Positions 17,604-29,821 of a stretch of 64,000 bases of DNA are shown here, piece by piece. Positions within the stretch are counted from its first letter, which is position 1. Each line of letters starts with the position of its first letter. This DNA is from Artemisia argyi (Eukaryota > Streptophyta > Magnoliopsida > Asterales > Asteraceae), in NCBI GenBank assembly GCA_030686995.1, contig CM060681.1, positions 164,422,333 through 164,486,332 of the forward strand. Direction: 5' to 3'. The notes under the pieces were generated by a model that saw nothing but the letters and a program-made list of their open reading frames with translations, searched no databases and was not told where the DNA came from. The position numbers and the translations under genes are program-made.

Positions 17604-18990
17604 GTCTCTACCCCTTAAGGGAACTTCGTCCCGAAGTTCTATGTGTGTTATATGTTGGAGTGGTGTCGATGAAGAGGTGTGGTTACTTATGAGGACTAGA
17701 GTCTCTGGTTACTAGTGATGTAGTTTGATTTGTCTCAGAATACGGTGTGTTAATAAAGATTGATAACATAGTTGAATATCAGTAGAGATCCATATAATAG
17801 TCGAATATCAAAGGAAATTAATATAACAGTCGAATATTAATAGAAATTGATATAGTAGTTGCAATCATAGTCTAGTAGGTAATCTGTTGTTGTACCTAGT
17901 GTTTATTGACTTCATACTTATGTTATTTCGGATACAAATAAGCCCACTTGTTTATAATTCTTTATTTACATAGAGAGGCATCCCAAACAATGTAAATAGA
18001 GGAATATAAACTTATGGTTCGGTGATTTACAATTTCTTTATTTAAATGAAAAGGCATCCCAATCCATTCAAATAATTATAAATCATCGTACTTAAGAATT
18101 TCCAACACAACATTCATACTTAGCCGGTGAGTTACAAGGTAGTGTATTACGAGATGATACTGGTGTTCCAAAAGTACAAAATGAATATTCAATCTTGTAA
18201 AGCTGATGAGGATGCTTGTGGTGTAACTAAGGATGATTTGAGCTTTAAAAGTGCATCAAGATCTGTTAATGAGCTTGTGGTTGCAACGGTTGTGAAGATA
18301 ATGATGTGATATGTTGATGAACAAAAGTGTGTAGTGTATGCTTAACATTAATATTGGTAGAGATGTCAAGTTTGCTTTAAAATTTTAAGAGATTTTAAAG
18401 GTTTATGACCGAATGGTATCCTTAGGACCTAAACAGGATAGTACTTCTACGGGATGAAGAGAAGAATTGATAACTATCCCAAGATAGTAGTTCGGATTTT
18501 CTCATAAATGAAAACTTTCAAGAATGAAATTAGCTAGTACAAATAAGGTGTTAAGATTTTGCTGAGTGGTAAGACACTATCGTGTCTCTAGATTGTTTTA
18601 ATGAATTCTGGTGGTTTATTGAGTTCATGTAGGAAATTAATCTGAACATAACCCTAGTACAACTGTTCTCAGTATGTGAAAATTTTAAGTCGAACATAGT
18701 TAGTCAGACTATGTTTCACAGTCCCTAGGTTAAATATAGGTGACTAGTCTATATTTAGCCGAGGTTCGATAAAATTTTCAAATACCTAAATTAGGTATAC
18801 TTGTGATATGTCTGTTACTCTTGGGAAACTGTCCACTAAACAAAGGCGATGTCAAACCATTCAGTTGCAAGTCCCGCCCATACAAGACTTGTAACCTATG
18901 TTTTCACATTCTATTGCATAGAATATAGTATGGGTAGATATGTGTGGGAAGTAAGTTTTAAGTAGTTCTAAAACATTCCATACTTGGCCA
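17604..18990 (-). repeat. Second, truncated copy of the internal region
   Basis: Nearly identical to 12174-13560. Homology stops at the TTGGCCA at 18990, exactly where the Sirevirus gag start codon begins. This makes the element LTR-internal-LTR-partial internal, the product expected of unequal recombination followed by deletion. Confidence 0.85.
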
Positions 18991-20863
18991 TGAATTTTGA
19001 AAATTACAAAGAAGGGCAATCTATGCAAAGACCACCACTTTTTGAAGCTAATGGTTTTATATATTGGAAAACCGCTTTGAAACTTACTTGAAATCTAAAG
19101 ATATAGATTTATGGTATATAATTATTGATGGTGATAATATAGCTTCTAATACTAAAGATGATGATCAAAAGAAATTGATTGCTAAAAATAATGAAGCTAA
19201 AATGATGCTTTACAATGCTTTGCCTAAGAAAGAATATGAAAGAGTCTTTATGTGTAAAACCGCCAAAGATATTTGGCAATCTTTAATAGTCACTTATAAA
19301 GGAAACTCACAAGTTAAGGATAACAAAATTGATCTCCTTGTTCAACAATATGAACAATTTGTTATTCCCGAAGATGAGATTATTGATAATGCATTTGCTA
19401 GGTTTAACACTATTGTTACTTCACTTAAAGCACTTGATGAATCTTTTTGTAGTAAGAATTTTGTCAGGAAATTCCTTAGAGCACTCCATCCGAAGTGGAG
19501 AGCAAAAGTGACGGCAATTGAAGAATCCAAGGATCTTTCAAGCATGTCACTTGACGAGCTAATTGGAAACCTCAAAGTTCATGAAATGGTAATGGAAAAA
19601 GATTCGGAACTAGTTAGAGGCAAGAATGAAAAAGTTAAGTCCATTGCCTTGAAAGCTAGAGTCCAATCAAGTGATGATGAAGAATCTACTTCGGATAGTG
19701 ATGATGCGGAATATGCTATGGCCATTAGAGACTTCAAGAAGTTCTTTCGTAGAAGAGGGAAGTTTGTAAGGCAACCTAAAGATGACAAGAAGACTTTCCG
19801 AAAAGATCGTGATGATAGGAAAGGAAAGGTTGAAAGGAAATGCTATAGGTGTGGAGACACAAGTCATCTAGTAGGAGAATGTCCAAAACCACCCAAGAGC
19901 AAACCTCAACAAGCTTTTGTGGGTGGTGCTTGGAGTGACTATGAAGGAGATGACGATGAGCCAAAGAATGATGATATTGTTCTCATGGCTCACGACTCAA
20001 ATGAGGTACTCTCCGACTCATCTTATTCTTCTATTGATGATGACACCTTACAAAAAGAATATAACAAACTTTGTGAATTGAGCTTAAAAATCATAAACAA
20101 AAATAAGTTTTTGAAAACTAAAAAGGAGTTTTTAGAAAATGAAGTTTATGAGTTAAAAGAAAAAGCTAAGAGATTAGAAAAGAGTAAAGGTATTGACACA
20201 TCTTGCAAATCATGTGAAGAGCTTAAACTCGAAGTTGAGAAACTTAAAATTACTCAAAATGATCTAATAAAACAAACCACAAAGTTTAAGAAGTTCGATA
20301 AGAGCATTTCTTGTGCGGATGAAATTATGAAACTTCAAAAGTCACCCTTTGATAAAACAGGACTAGGATTCATGAAAATAGAAACTTCAAAGGGTCAAAC
20401 GAAACAAGAAAAGAATGCACAAGAAACTAACAAAGCTGCTACAGCATCCCGCGGAACAGACGGAACCCAATCCAGGGTTCCGCCCGTTGAACCCGAAGGT
20501 TCCGCCAGGTCTGCTGCAGCAGTAACATCCTCCTCATCGGATCGTTCAAAATTTGTTAAAGTCACATATAAAAATGGAACAAAACCTGCCTTTAAAACTG
20601 GAGTAGGACTTAGTAAAAACGAATTTAGAGCTAAGACTACTCAACCAAGACCTAAGACTCCAATTCCCAAACGCCCCTTTCCAAAGAGCAACTTCAACAC
20701 TCGACCAAACTTCCAACATGCTTGGAAGCAAAACACTCCTGGACATTACCAAACTCCAAATTACATGTCATGGAACCCCTATGCTCTATTTTCATACTTG
20801 GAACAAGTTAATGGTATGCTTAACCAAAATGGACCCATGAGAAATTGGGGACCAAATGTTTGA
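18990..20863 (+). pseudogene. gag: Sirevirus gag, frameshifted
   Basis: Copia gag-type N terminus starts at the ATG at 18990-18992, whose A lies at the junction with the Tekay-derived element. A one-base loss near 19062 breaks frame; the rest is open from 19064 to 20863 (599 codons). Seen: UBN2-type gag core (about residues 1-190 of the open part), CCHC zinc knuckle C260-x2-C263-x4-H268-x4-C273, an acidic region, a long Lys/Glu-rich coiled coil (about 340-430) and a basic Pro/Asn-rich C terminus. The large coiled-coil C-terminal extension is typical of Sireviruses, whose Gag is reported to bind dynein-light-chain-like proteins. A copy of the GGCGGAACC hairpin module is read in frame at 20449-20520. 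Confidence 0.85.
20449..20520. repeat. GGCGGAACC hairpin module, copy 1 (inside gag)
   Basis: GCGGAAC, CGGAACCC, GGGTTCCGCC and GGTTCCGCC blocks followed by CTGCTGCAG. Translated in frame as part of gag (residues about 462-486). One of four places where this module occurs in the Sirevirus. Confidence 0.75.
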
Positions 20864-23800
20864 GTGTTTTTCGTAAAATAGGTGTGCCTCAAAGTTTGTT
20901 TAGAACCGGATGAACGGATTAAAGATAGCGGTTGTTCAAGGCACATGACGGGTAACAAAAGCCTCTTCACTACTTATCACAAATGTGATGGAGGTAATGT
21001 TACGTTTGGTAGTAAAGCTAAGAGCAAAATCATCGGAAAAGGTACAATCTCTCATGACTCCCTTTTTATAGATGATGTAGCTCATGTTGATTACTTAGGT
21101 TTTAATCTCCTTAGTATTAGTCAACTTTGTCGTAATAAGTATAATGTCATTTTTAGTGAAAACGGAAGTAAAATACTTAAAGATGGTATAACCGGCCATA
21201 GCCAAAGGTGTTCTTAAGAACAACGTATATGTCATGAAGATGGATCCAACATCTAGATACAAACTTTGTCTTACTTCATTAGATGAATCTTCAACTTTAT
21301 GGCATAGACGTTTAGGACACGCTAACATGAGACTAATTAACCTCTCCTCCAAAGACTTAGTTCGAAACCTACCTAAGTTGAAATATGACCAACACTTTTG
21401 TGATGCTTGCAAAATCGGTAAACAAGTCCATAGTAGCCATAAGGCTAAAAACTTGGTTTCTACATCTAGGTGTCTAGAACTTTTGCATATGGATTTATTT
21501 GGTCCATCCGCTATACAAAGTTATGGAGGTAACTTCTACACTTTGGTCATAGTCGATGATTACTCAAGATATACTTGGACAAAATTTTTGAAAAATAAAA
21601 ATGAAGCTATTGATAAATTTGAGATTCTAAGTAAGAAAATTCAAAATCAAGTAGGGTCTAAGATTGTGTCTATTAGAATGGATCACGGTCGTGAGTTTGA
21701 TAATGAATTTCAATTTGGAAACTTTTGTGATATTAATGGTATTACTCACAACTTTTCGGCACCTCGTACTCCTCAATCTAATGGTGTAGTAGAACGTAAA
21801 AACCGGACATTGCAAGAGATGAGTAGAACAATGCTTAATGAACAAAACATTCCACAAAAGTTTTGGTGTAATGCCGTTGACACATCAACGTACATTTTAA
21901 ATCGAGTCTTAATTACACCATTTTTGAAGAAAACTCCTTATGAACTATATAAAGGTAAAAAGCCTACATTAGGATACTTTAGAGTGTTTGGAAGTAAATG
22001 CTTCATTCTTAACACCAAGGATTATCTCACCAAATTTGACCCAAAGTCTTATGAAGGTGTATTTCTTGGATAAGCTTACATTGTTTTGAACAAAGAAACC
22101 TTAAGAGTCGAGGAATCGTTGAATGTAACATTTGACAAGAGTCCACCTTCCTCTAAGACATCACCTTTGGTAGATGATGACTTAGTTGAAAGCCAAGCAA
22201 TAGAAAGTCAAGAGATCTTAGGTAATGACAAGGAAGATGAACTATTAAACAAAGAACTTGTCAATGTCAAAGAATCTAAAAGTCATCCATTAGATAGTGT
22301 CATAGGCAACATTAACGAAAGAACACTAAGATCAAAAGTTCAAAATGAAAGCAACTACTTTTGTTTCGTGTCAACCATTGAACCGAAAAACATTAATGAA
22401 GCCATTAAGGATGAGTCTTGGGTAATTGCAATGCAAGAAGAGTTAAACCAATTTATTAGGAATGATGTATGGACATTAGTTCCTCAACCAAAGAGTCAAA
22501 CGATAATTGGAACAAAATGGGTCTTTCGTAATAAAATAGATGAAAATGGAATTGTGTCTAGAAACAAAGCTAGGCTAGTTGCACAAGGATATAATCAACA
22601 AGAAGGCATTGACTATGATGAAACTTTTGCTCCGGTTGCTAGGCTTGAGTCAATTAGAATCTTACTTGCATATGCATGTGCACACAATTTTAAACTTTTT
22701 CAAATGGACGTAAAAAGTGCATTTCTAAACGGAGTCATTAATGAAGAAGTGTATGTTGCTCAACCACCGGGCTTCATCGATTTTGAAAAACCAAATCATG
22801 TTTACAAACTTAAAAAGGCTCTTTACGGACTTAAGCAAGCTCCAAAAGCATGGTACGATCGACTTAAAACCTTCCTAGTTGACCATAAGTATACCATGGG
22901 CTTAGTTGATAATACTCTCTTCACTAAGAAGAAAGATTCACATATTATCATAGTCCAAATCTATGTTGATGACATTATATTCGGATCAACTTGTCGAGAA
23001 TTATGTGTGGATTTCTCAAAAATCATGCATGACGAGTTTGAAATGAGTATAATGGGAGAACTCAACTTTTTCCTAGGACTCCAAATTAAACAACTAGAAG
23101 ATGATATCTTCTTTAACCAATCTAAATATATTAAGGACATGCTTAAGAAATTTGGATTAGAAGATTCGGAACCAATCAAAACACCCATGTCCACAGAAAC
23201 TAAACTCACCAAGGATGAGGAAAGTGAATCCGTAGATAGCACTAAATATAGAGGTATGATTGGTAGTCTACTTTACCTAACGGCTAGTAGACCCGACATT
23301 ATGTTTAGTGTTTTTCTATGTGCTCGTTTTCAAGAAGATCCTAAGACTACTCATCTCGAAGCCGTTAAAAGGATTTTTAGGTATATTAAGGGCACTACAC
23401 ATTTAGGTTTATGGTATCCCAAAGGAACGGGAATAGACACCATAGTGTATGCCGACTCGGATCATGCCGGTGACTATGTTGATAGAAAAAGCGCAAGTGG
23501 TATTTGTACTTTTGTTGGACATTGTCTCACCTCATGGTTCTCTAAGAAGCAAACGGCTCTTGCTATCTCAACAACGAAAGCCGAGTACGTTTCGGCCGGA
23601 AAGGCATGTCAACAAGCTCTTTGGATGAAGCAAGCTCTTGTCGACTACGGAATTCAACTTAACGACATCACAATTCTTTGTGACAACAAAGGTGCCATTG
23701 ATCTTAGCAAAAATCCGGTTCAACATGCTCGTGCCAAACATATTGAAATCCGTCATCATTTCCTTCGTGACAACGTTCAAAAAGGAAATATCTCAATTGA

Positions 23801-23909
23801 GAAAGTTTCTTCCGAAGACAACATAGCCGACATTCTCATGAAACCCCTTAAACGTGAACCTTTTAACCTTCTTAGGCTAGGCTTAGGACTCATGGAACCT
23901 ACGTTGTAG
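20864..23909 (+). pseudogene. pol: Sirevirus pol (protease, integrase, RT, RNase H), three frames
   Basis: Copia-order polyprotein. Protease segment 20882-21217 with DSGCSRHMTG; frameshift near 21190. Integrase segment to 22073: HHCC domain (WHRRLGH, CDAC), catalytic core MDLFG, RMDHGREF and NGVVERKNR supplying D-D-E; it ends in a TAA at 22071 with part of the linker lost. RT/RNase H segment 22086-23909 (607 codons): [22 protein letters not shown], catalytic YVDD in [11 protein letters not shown], then RNase H with [24 protein letters not shown] and [12 protein letters not shown]. All catalytic residues are present but the reading frame is broken at least twice, so no full polyprotein can be made. 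Confidence 0.9.
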
Positions 23910-24744
23910 TTCTAGACATTAGACAAAAATCACAAAAATCAAAACAAATCCATAACTCTTTTTCTCAGCAGCGTCGGCGGAACCCTCAGACACAACGGAC
24001 GGAACCCAATTTAAGGGTTCGCCGTATCCGCCGACCTGCAGAACCATTTTTTTGTTTATATTAAACCAAACACCCATTATCTCATACCACCACTTCCAAA
24101 CTGTTACTATTCACTTTACCATCCATCCATACCTGTGATTTCTTGGTCTTCCTTTCACTCACATTGCAAATCAATCATCATTGTAAGTATTCTAACCTTG
24201 ATTACAATCCTGATCTGAGTCTAGGAATTCTATTTTTTGTACAAAAACAAAAACTTGGGGTTATGCATTAACTTGAGAAACTCATGCATGAAATTAGGTG
24301 TTTAACAAAACTAATCATGTTCCCCATAGTTAGGAATTGCATTCTTACTAAGTGTAAACATGTTTGCTAAAACACCCCATGCCAAATTCTTCCAAAAATT
24401 TCTCACAAATAGGACAAATATTTTTTGTCTCACATTGTGAATACAAAATTAAAACGTTATGTTTAAAACATCACTTGCATAATGTCTCTTGAATGCTAAA
24501 GGGAATACATAACCAATATGTATTTTCGGGTACATTCAAACGAAGCTACATTGAACTAGGAGCGCTTGGGTTATCTTTTGTTTTATAACAAAACTTGCAT
24601 TATAAAACGTTTTTGAAGCATCAAAATGGGTCAAGATAACCGCACCTCCACATTGTTTTCATATAGGCACACACTAGAACACCCACATTATAATAGTCAT
24701 TTACTTAGACTAAAATGTGAAATTTTGTTTTTCTAGGAATCATC
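23910..24744 (+). other. Pol-to-accessory-ORF spacer with a possible intron
   Basis: No coding potential. A consensus donor TTGTAAGTATT at about 24181 and an acceptor TTTTTCTAG at 24729-24737, eight bases before the ATG at 24745, could form an intron of about 555 nt in a transcript starting downstream of the TATA-like box. Not proven. Confidence 0.4.
23972..24064 (+). promoter_or_regulatory. GGCGGAACC hairpin module, copy 2, followed by a TATA-like box
   Basis: GGCGGAACCC and GGACGGAACCC pair with GGGTTCGCCG and TCCGCCG, then GACCTGCAGAA (24034-24044). TTTATATTAAA follows at about 24055. The LTR copy has the same order of hairpin, CCTGCA and TATA, so this may be an internal promoter for the accessory ORF starting at 24745. 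Function is inference. Confidence 0.5.
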
Positions 24745-25854
24745 ATGCCTCCTCTAACCCACTACGACCACAAGGACACCATTAAGTACCTACCAAAACA
24801 CCACAAAACCAAAGGCCTTACCCCAACTCAAGTCAATGTTTTCAAAGCCTTGGAAAAACATTATGTCTATGAGGGTAGAACCATTGACCCGTCCTTCCTA
24901 GAAGACACAAACCTCTACACGGAATTTACCACAATCAACTTTGAGTGTCTTTTAGAAATCGACGAGCCTATTTGTCCTAGGTTCATTTTGGAATTCTATG
25001 CATCCGTCACCCTCTCCACGGATGATTATGGTCAAATGTCTATTAACTTTAGGGCTAGTAGTCATCAATACTCCTTCACTCTCGAGGAGTTTGCTCAAAT
25101 CCTAGGTGTCCCAAACCGTGGTACTTGCATCTACTCCGACTTGCACTCCCTCTCAACTCTTGATACACTCTTTGACCGCATCCATCCCTATGACACCCCT
25201 CTTGTGTCAAAAGATGTACTTCGTGACCACCTCTTTGTTAGGACAACCAACACTAGGAGAACCCGTTCAGGAAATGAGGTCAATAAGGACCCATATGGAA
25301 TGGAAATGAATGAACTCAAGCCCCAATTCAAGAAATGGGAGGAAGTCCTTAGAGCAAATGTCATTAGCACCATAGGAAACCGAGATCATATAAATCTTTG
25401 CCTTTGCTACATGCTCTACTCTTTGTCCGTTAGGCAACCCTTCAACCTTGCCTACTACATGGCCAAGAGAATGGTCGACATTCCCGTGCATGGCACAACG
25501 GCTATGTCGTATGGAATGCTCTTGACCCGTCTCTTTAGGTTCATCTCTCCCATTCCACCAACTCCTAACGGTCTTCGCCTTGACTACTCTCTCATTCCAC
25601 ACACCTTTGTCCCACTAAGTGATAAGAGAGTGTACAAAGCCCAAGGAAAACGTCCTCATCCTCCTACCACCTCATCACCTTTCTCAATGAGTGAAGATGA
25701 CTCTTTGCCCAACTCTAGGCTCCCACCTCTAGAATACCTATCCCAACTTCCGGATATTCCAAATGAGTCGGCGGAGTTCAAGCAAACAAAGGGGATGTTT
25801 AAGAATCTTGGAAGATTCCTTGGAAAGCTCAAGAACAAGATTGACGGTCAATGA
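24745..25854 (+). CDS. Sirevirus accessory (envelope-position) ORF A, 369 codons, intact
   Basis: Single open frame beginning ATGCCTCCTCTAACC after a putative splice acceptor. The product has a folded-looking N-terminal 270 residues (EEFAQILGVPNRG at about 118-130) and a Pro/Ser-rich, then basic C terminus. I see no signal peptide and no convincing transmembrane segment, so calling it an envelope protein would rest on position alone. It resembles plant proteins annotated as putative plant transposon protein, from memory. It is unbroken while gag and pol of the same element are frameshifted. Function unknown. Confidence 0.7.
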   Translation: MPPLTHYDHKDTIKYLPKHHKTKGLTPTQVNVFKALEKHYVYEGRTIDPSFLEDTNLYTEFTTINFECLLEIDEPICPRFILEFYASVTLSTDDYGQMSINFRASSHQYSFTLEEFAQILGVPNRGTCIYSDLHSLSTLDTLFDRIHPYDTPLVSKDVLRDHLFVRTTNTRRTRSGNEVNKDPYGMEMNELKPQFKKWEEVLRANVISTIGNRDHINLCLCYMLYSLSVRQPFNLAYYMAKRMVDIPVHGTTAMSYGMLLTRLFRFISPIPPTPNGLRLDYSLIPHTFVPLSDKRVYKAQGKRPHPPTTSSPFSMSEDDSLPNSRLPPLEYLSQLPDIPNESAEFKQTKGMFKNLGRFLGKLKNKIDGQ

Positions 25855-26239
25855 GTGCGGGTGTGTAGGAGTGTTTGGCACTAGGTGCTATTTGAACAAT
25901 TTGGTCTTTTAAACAATGTTGGTCATGTATTTGTGGGTTGGTACAATTTGTGATACTGTTTGAGTATTTGGAACATGTATTAACTTACTATGATGTAGGT
26001 AGACAAAGTCTGGCACGTTGTCAAATTTTCATGTTTATGAATTTTTCACTAAGTATAGTGAAATTCGCTAGCCCCCGGTCAAAGTCCTATGGTATGCGTG
26101 TTTACATGTCCATTTTTTGCATTGCCTAACCAGATATGCATTATATTTTTGATTTTAGGAGTTTTCGAAAAATTTGAAAATCATCTCGCGGGTCAAAATC
26201 GCGGACTGTATAGTTTTTCAGGTCTGGCGGATCTGGCGG
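25855..26239 (+). other. Spacer between accessory ORFs, left part
   Basis: No gene seen. It ends with GGTCTGGCGGATCTGGCGG, the left arm of the third hairpin module, at which the Tekay inserted (target duplication GGCGG). Confidence 0.6.
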
Positions 26240-29200
26240 TGTAGAACCCTGTAAAAATTTCTTGTAATTATATCATTAATAAAATAAATAATCTTTCGTT
26301 ATCGTTACTAATTCCCATTTTCTCAGAAAAATTTGAAATTTTCTTATTATATTATTTTGACGATTATTACAAAATAATATAATTCACGAAATGACGGAAT
26401 TAATCCTCGACACGTTACTCGAAACCTAAATATTTCATTTAATCCTAAACATATTTCCTAAACTTAATTAAAATTCCTAATCACACTTAATAATCCAAAC
26501 GGGCCCTTAATCTTATTCCAGCCCAATGCCACATTCACTATTCTTAAGCCCAAACCCAAAGCCCAAATTTCAAACTCTTATTTTTTTACCTAGTCGACTA
26601 GTACCAAGCCTCCAAAACGCCTCGTTTATTCTCAATTCTTACACACGACGTACCAACATTTTTACACCATCTCGTTTACCACCTAGCCAACTATTAGTGT
26701 GTCAAATCCCAAGTTCATTAGACGACGTTTGATACGTTTTTAAGTGGCAAAGTGTTCGACATATATTCATATCAATCGATTCATAATTTATTCAAAACTT
26801 AATCGTTTTGATTTCCGTTTGTTCCTACGTGTTCCTAATAACATCTCTAAGATGATTTTATGTTCAAATGTCAAAGATGATCAGTTATATACAAGTGGTA
26901 TACGATTTAGCAAATCGTATACATATTAATATGGTTGGTCGACATGAGCATGAATCCCCAGGACATCTTCCATTATTTGTGCACTCTCATTCTATATTTT
27001 AACAATATATAACTCACCCTAGACCTAGGTTTTACTGACATGCAATAGTACGTGAGGTTTCCTTGAAATATTTCACACATACGTGTGATATATTGAGACC
27101 ATATATGGCATACATGCATGCACCCGTTTCTCACCATTCTCATACACCTCCAATTATTTCTTTCTTCCTAAAAACTACTCCTAAAAGCCAGAAGTCGATT
27201 GCTATTTGGTTCTGACGCAAGAAAAGGATTATTGGGTTTGATATATACGTATAACGTTTGGGTTATACATTGAACGAGATTTTCCTTGTGTTCCTTACAT
27301 TCACTCTCGACTCTCTACCACCTAAAGGGTGTTGTAAGTTATTTCCTACTCGTTTCCATCAAGTTCACACGTTAAAATCACTTCATGCATCATATATATA
27401 TAGTTGTACGATCGTGTATTACTTTGCATATTATTTTCACGTATATATTGTCATGTAGAACACCAAACGTGGCTAGCCTCTATCTTGGAAGGCCTAGGAG
27501 TCACGTAGCACACAAAGTTCACGTTGGTTTCACTCGACATGCATCAAACAAACTTATTTTGAAACATGTTCCATCGTATGAAAATTTAGTAAAACACTCA
27601 GAAATATTTTCAAGCTTTTCAAATATATAAACGATTCAAACCAGCTACAAAACACTCGTATAACATTAAATTTCACGTAACAAGAGTACTATATTATTAC
27701 ACGACTCAATAGACCTCCTAGAAAACTATCACTTTCATTTATACAACTTGTAAAAATACTCACGTCTCGACACACCAATTGACCCATTTTGAATCGACAT
27801 GAACAAGGTTTTCAAATCCAAAACTTTATATTAAAAACTAAATATTTTCGTTTGGGCTTACACTGAGCCCAATAAGAAGTAACGATACGTAAGCCCACTG
27901 GGCCCATATGAAATGTTTTCAGAATCATAAAAATAGTCCAAGGCCAGGCCCAAAACATTTTCCATGCCCTCGCCTCTCAAAATCTTAACGGGCCCTAAAT
28001 TGGTTCGTTAAGGGTCCATAAGCTAAAAAAATAAGCTTTTCATTAAATAAGCAGTTGAAATCAGCATATTATTGACTTAATAAGTCACGGAAATTTTTAG
28101 AAAATTTTTATAATCATTTTTGTAATTTTGGACTAAAAATGTAACGCGACGACACCTAGAAGGACTAAAAGTGTAAATATTGAAAAGTAAGAACTAAAAC
28201 TGTAAAAACAGAAACTTAAGGGTAAAAATTGATGAAAGTTAATATTCTAAGCCTAGTATTGATTATTGGACAATTAGAAGATTATAGTTGTAATTTATTT
28301 ATAAAAAGGACTAAAGGTGTAACGCAAACGTCGTTAGAATAAAAATGGTAAAATTGGAAAAGGACAAGGACTAAACATATTATATTTATCATTCTTATTT
28401 ATTTTCTATTTTCGTAAATTTATTTCGTATTACATTTAAACTTTTATTTTTACTTATATATATTATTTAACGTTAATACTATATATAACGATATTTCAAA
28501 AGTTAATACTTTTACTTACGATTAAAAAAGTAAAACTTCGATGGATAATTTAAATATCATATTTTGTCATATCATGCATATCACAAGAATTACACTGCAC
28601 ATCACCTATTCGTCATAACGAATAATTATTATTCGTTATTCGTTTGTATTTACCAAATAGTATTTGGTCAAATTCTCAGATAAATCTATTTATCAGGTTG
28701 TGTTTTGAAGCCGTTATCATAAATTCGTCCGACTTTATTTTCTTCATTTCAGTATCAATCAAGGTGATTCATAGCCTCACATTTGCTTATTTTCAAACTC
28801 CGTGAGGGGGATACATGTTATAACCAGATCGCAAGTAATTTTCGGTATGCTTCCTGACTTGATATATGCCTAAGTTAGCTATTGCCAAAAGGCCCTTGAT
28901 CATGAGCCATTAATCACTGTTATGTGAACGCGAATATAATGAATAGATCTATTTAAGGTTTGACACCCTGTCCCATTAATACTTGACGGAATGCCATTAT
29001 GCATGTGGTTAGTCGTATTAGTTGTGATAATTATATTTGAGTAAAAATAGGAATTGGCAAATCATCTATTACACGAGGGCAAAATTATCATTGATTTGAT
29101 AAACACCTCCGTTTTTATGGTATTTGTTAACGTTTGCGTGTCATGAGACTTAGAGCAATATATAAACTGCAATATCAATTTTCAAACTGATTGTATTTTC

Positions 29201-29574
29201 AATACAATCTTATTTGTATATCAAAATGATTACTAAATTTAAACTCTATGATATCACTCAACATTTTTGTTGACTTTTAAACATGTATCTCAGGTATTTA
29301 GCAGGGGAAGCAAGCATGGAACGGGCGGCAAAACTTCAAAACTTATCTACTTTATTTCAATAATGGTGTAAAATAAAAGATGTTTGATTTAGTTTAAAAC
29401 ATCAAGATTTTATAATAATACTCTGATAGTGACCTCTTGTATTTGAATCTTAATTAATAAACTTATATTTTAAAACGTCTATTTCGAGCCGTTTTCTATC
29501 ATTATGACTTCGATCCTCACCGTAACACCCTAATTACTATTCCGCTGCCATGTTACAAATTAGGGGGTGTTACA
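26240..29574 (+). repeat. Tekay 5' LTR
   Basis: 3335 bp, TG...CA. It contains an array of about five GGACTAAA(A)-TGTAA motifs at 28125-28380. Relative to the 3' LTR it retains a 123 bp segment (27685-27807) and a segment of about 22 bp near 27200. Small ORFs in it are not supported as genes. Confidence 0.9.
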
Positions 29575-29633
29575 GATTGGCATCAGAGACATAGTTATAG
29601 AGAACCAAATGTTTTCAAACATTGAACTATAAC
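29575..29633 (+). promoter_or_regulatory. Tekay primer binding site and downstream stem-loop
   Basis: GATTGGCATCAGAGACAT follows the LTR directly and is close to the initiator tRNA-Met site TGGTATCAGAGC. Next comes a stem-loop with outer arms GTTATAG (29594-29600) and CTATAAC (29627-29633) and an inner AATGTTT/AAACATT stem. Confidence 0.75.
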
Positions 29634-29821
29634 CACACTTTCAAATAAATTAAATTTACACCATACTATTTTTCGCCCGCCGTGCCTGCTTGCTACCATA
29701 CTCAGTAAGTTAATCATTAAGCTATGATACTTTAATCTTGGTATATTAGAATTTTGTATTCTTTGACGACAATAAATTCTTATTCTGCACTATTTATGAA
29801 TCATTACAGTATTATTTCAAT

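Larger units (their letters stand above)
9092..18990 (-). mobile_element. Non-coding Tekay-derived LTR element (LARD-like), partial tandem
   Basis: Order on the minus strand: internal fragment (18990-17604), LTR (17603-14534), primer binding site, internal region (14533-12174), polypurine tract, LTR (12173-9092). LTRs begin TGTAACAATTCGC and end GGGGGTGTTACA. The primer binding site GGTACCAGAGCC resembles the tRNA-iMet site, and the sequence around it matches the autonomous Tekay at 29575-29640. No protein domain is coded. The left edge is a genuine LTR end; the right edge is an internal breakpoint fused to the Sirevirus gag start, so no target duplication exists. Confidence 0.85.

Noticed and set aside
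24745..25854. Retroviral-type envelope glycoprotein
   Set aside because: No signal peptide, transmembrane helix or glycoprotein features are visible; position alone does not justify the name.
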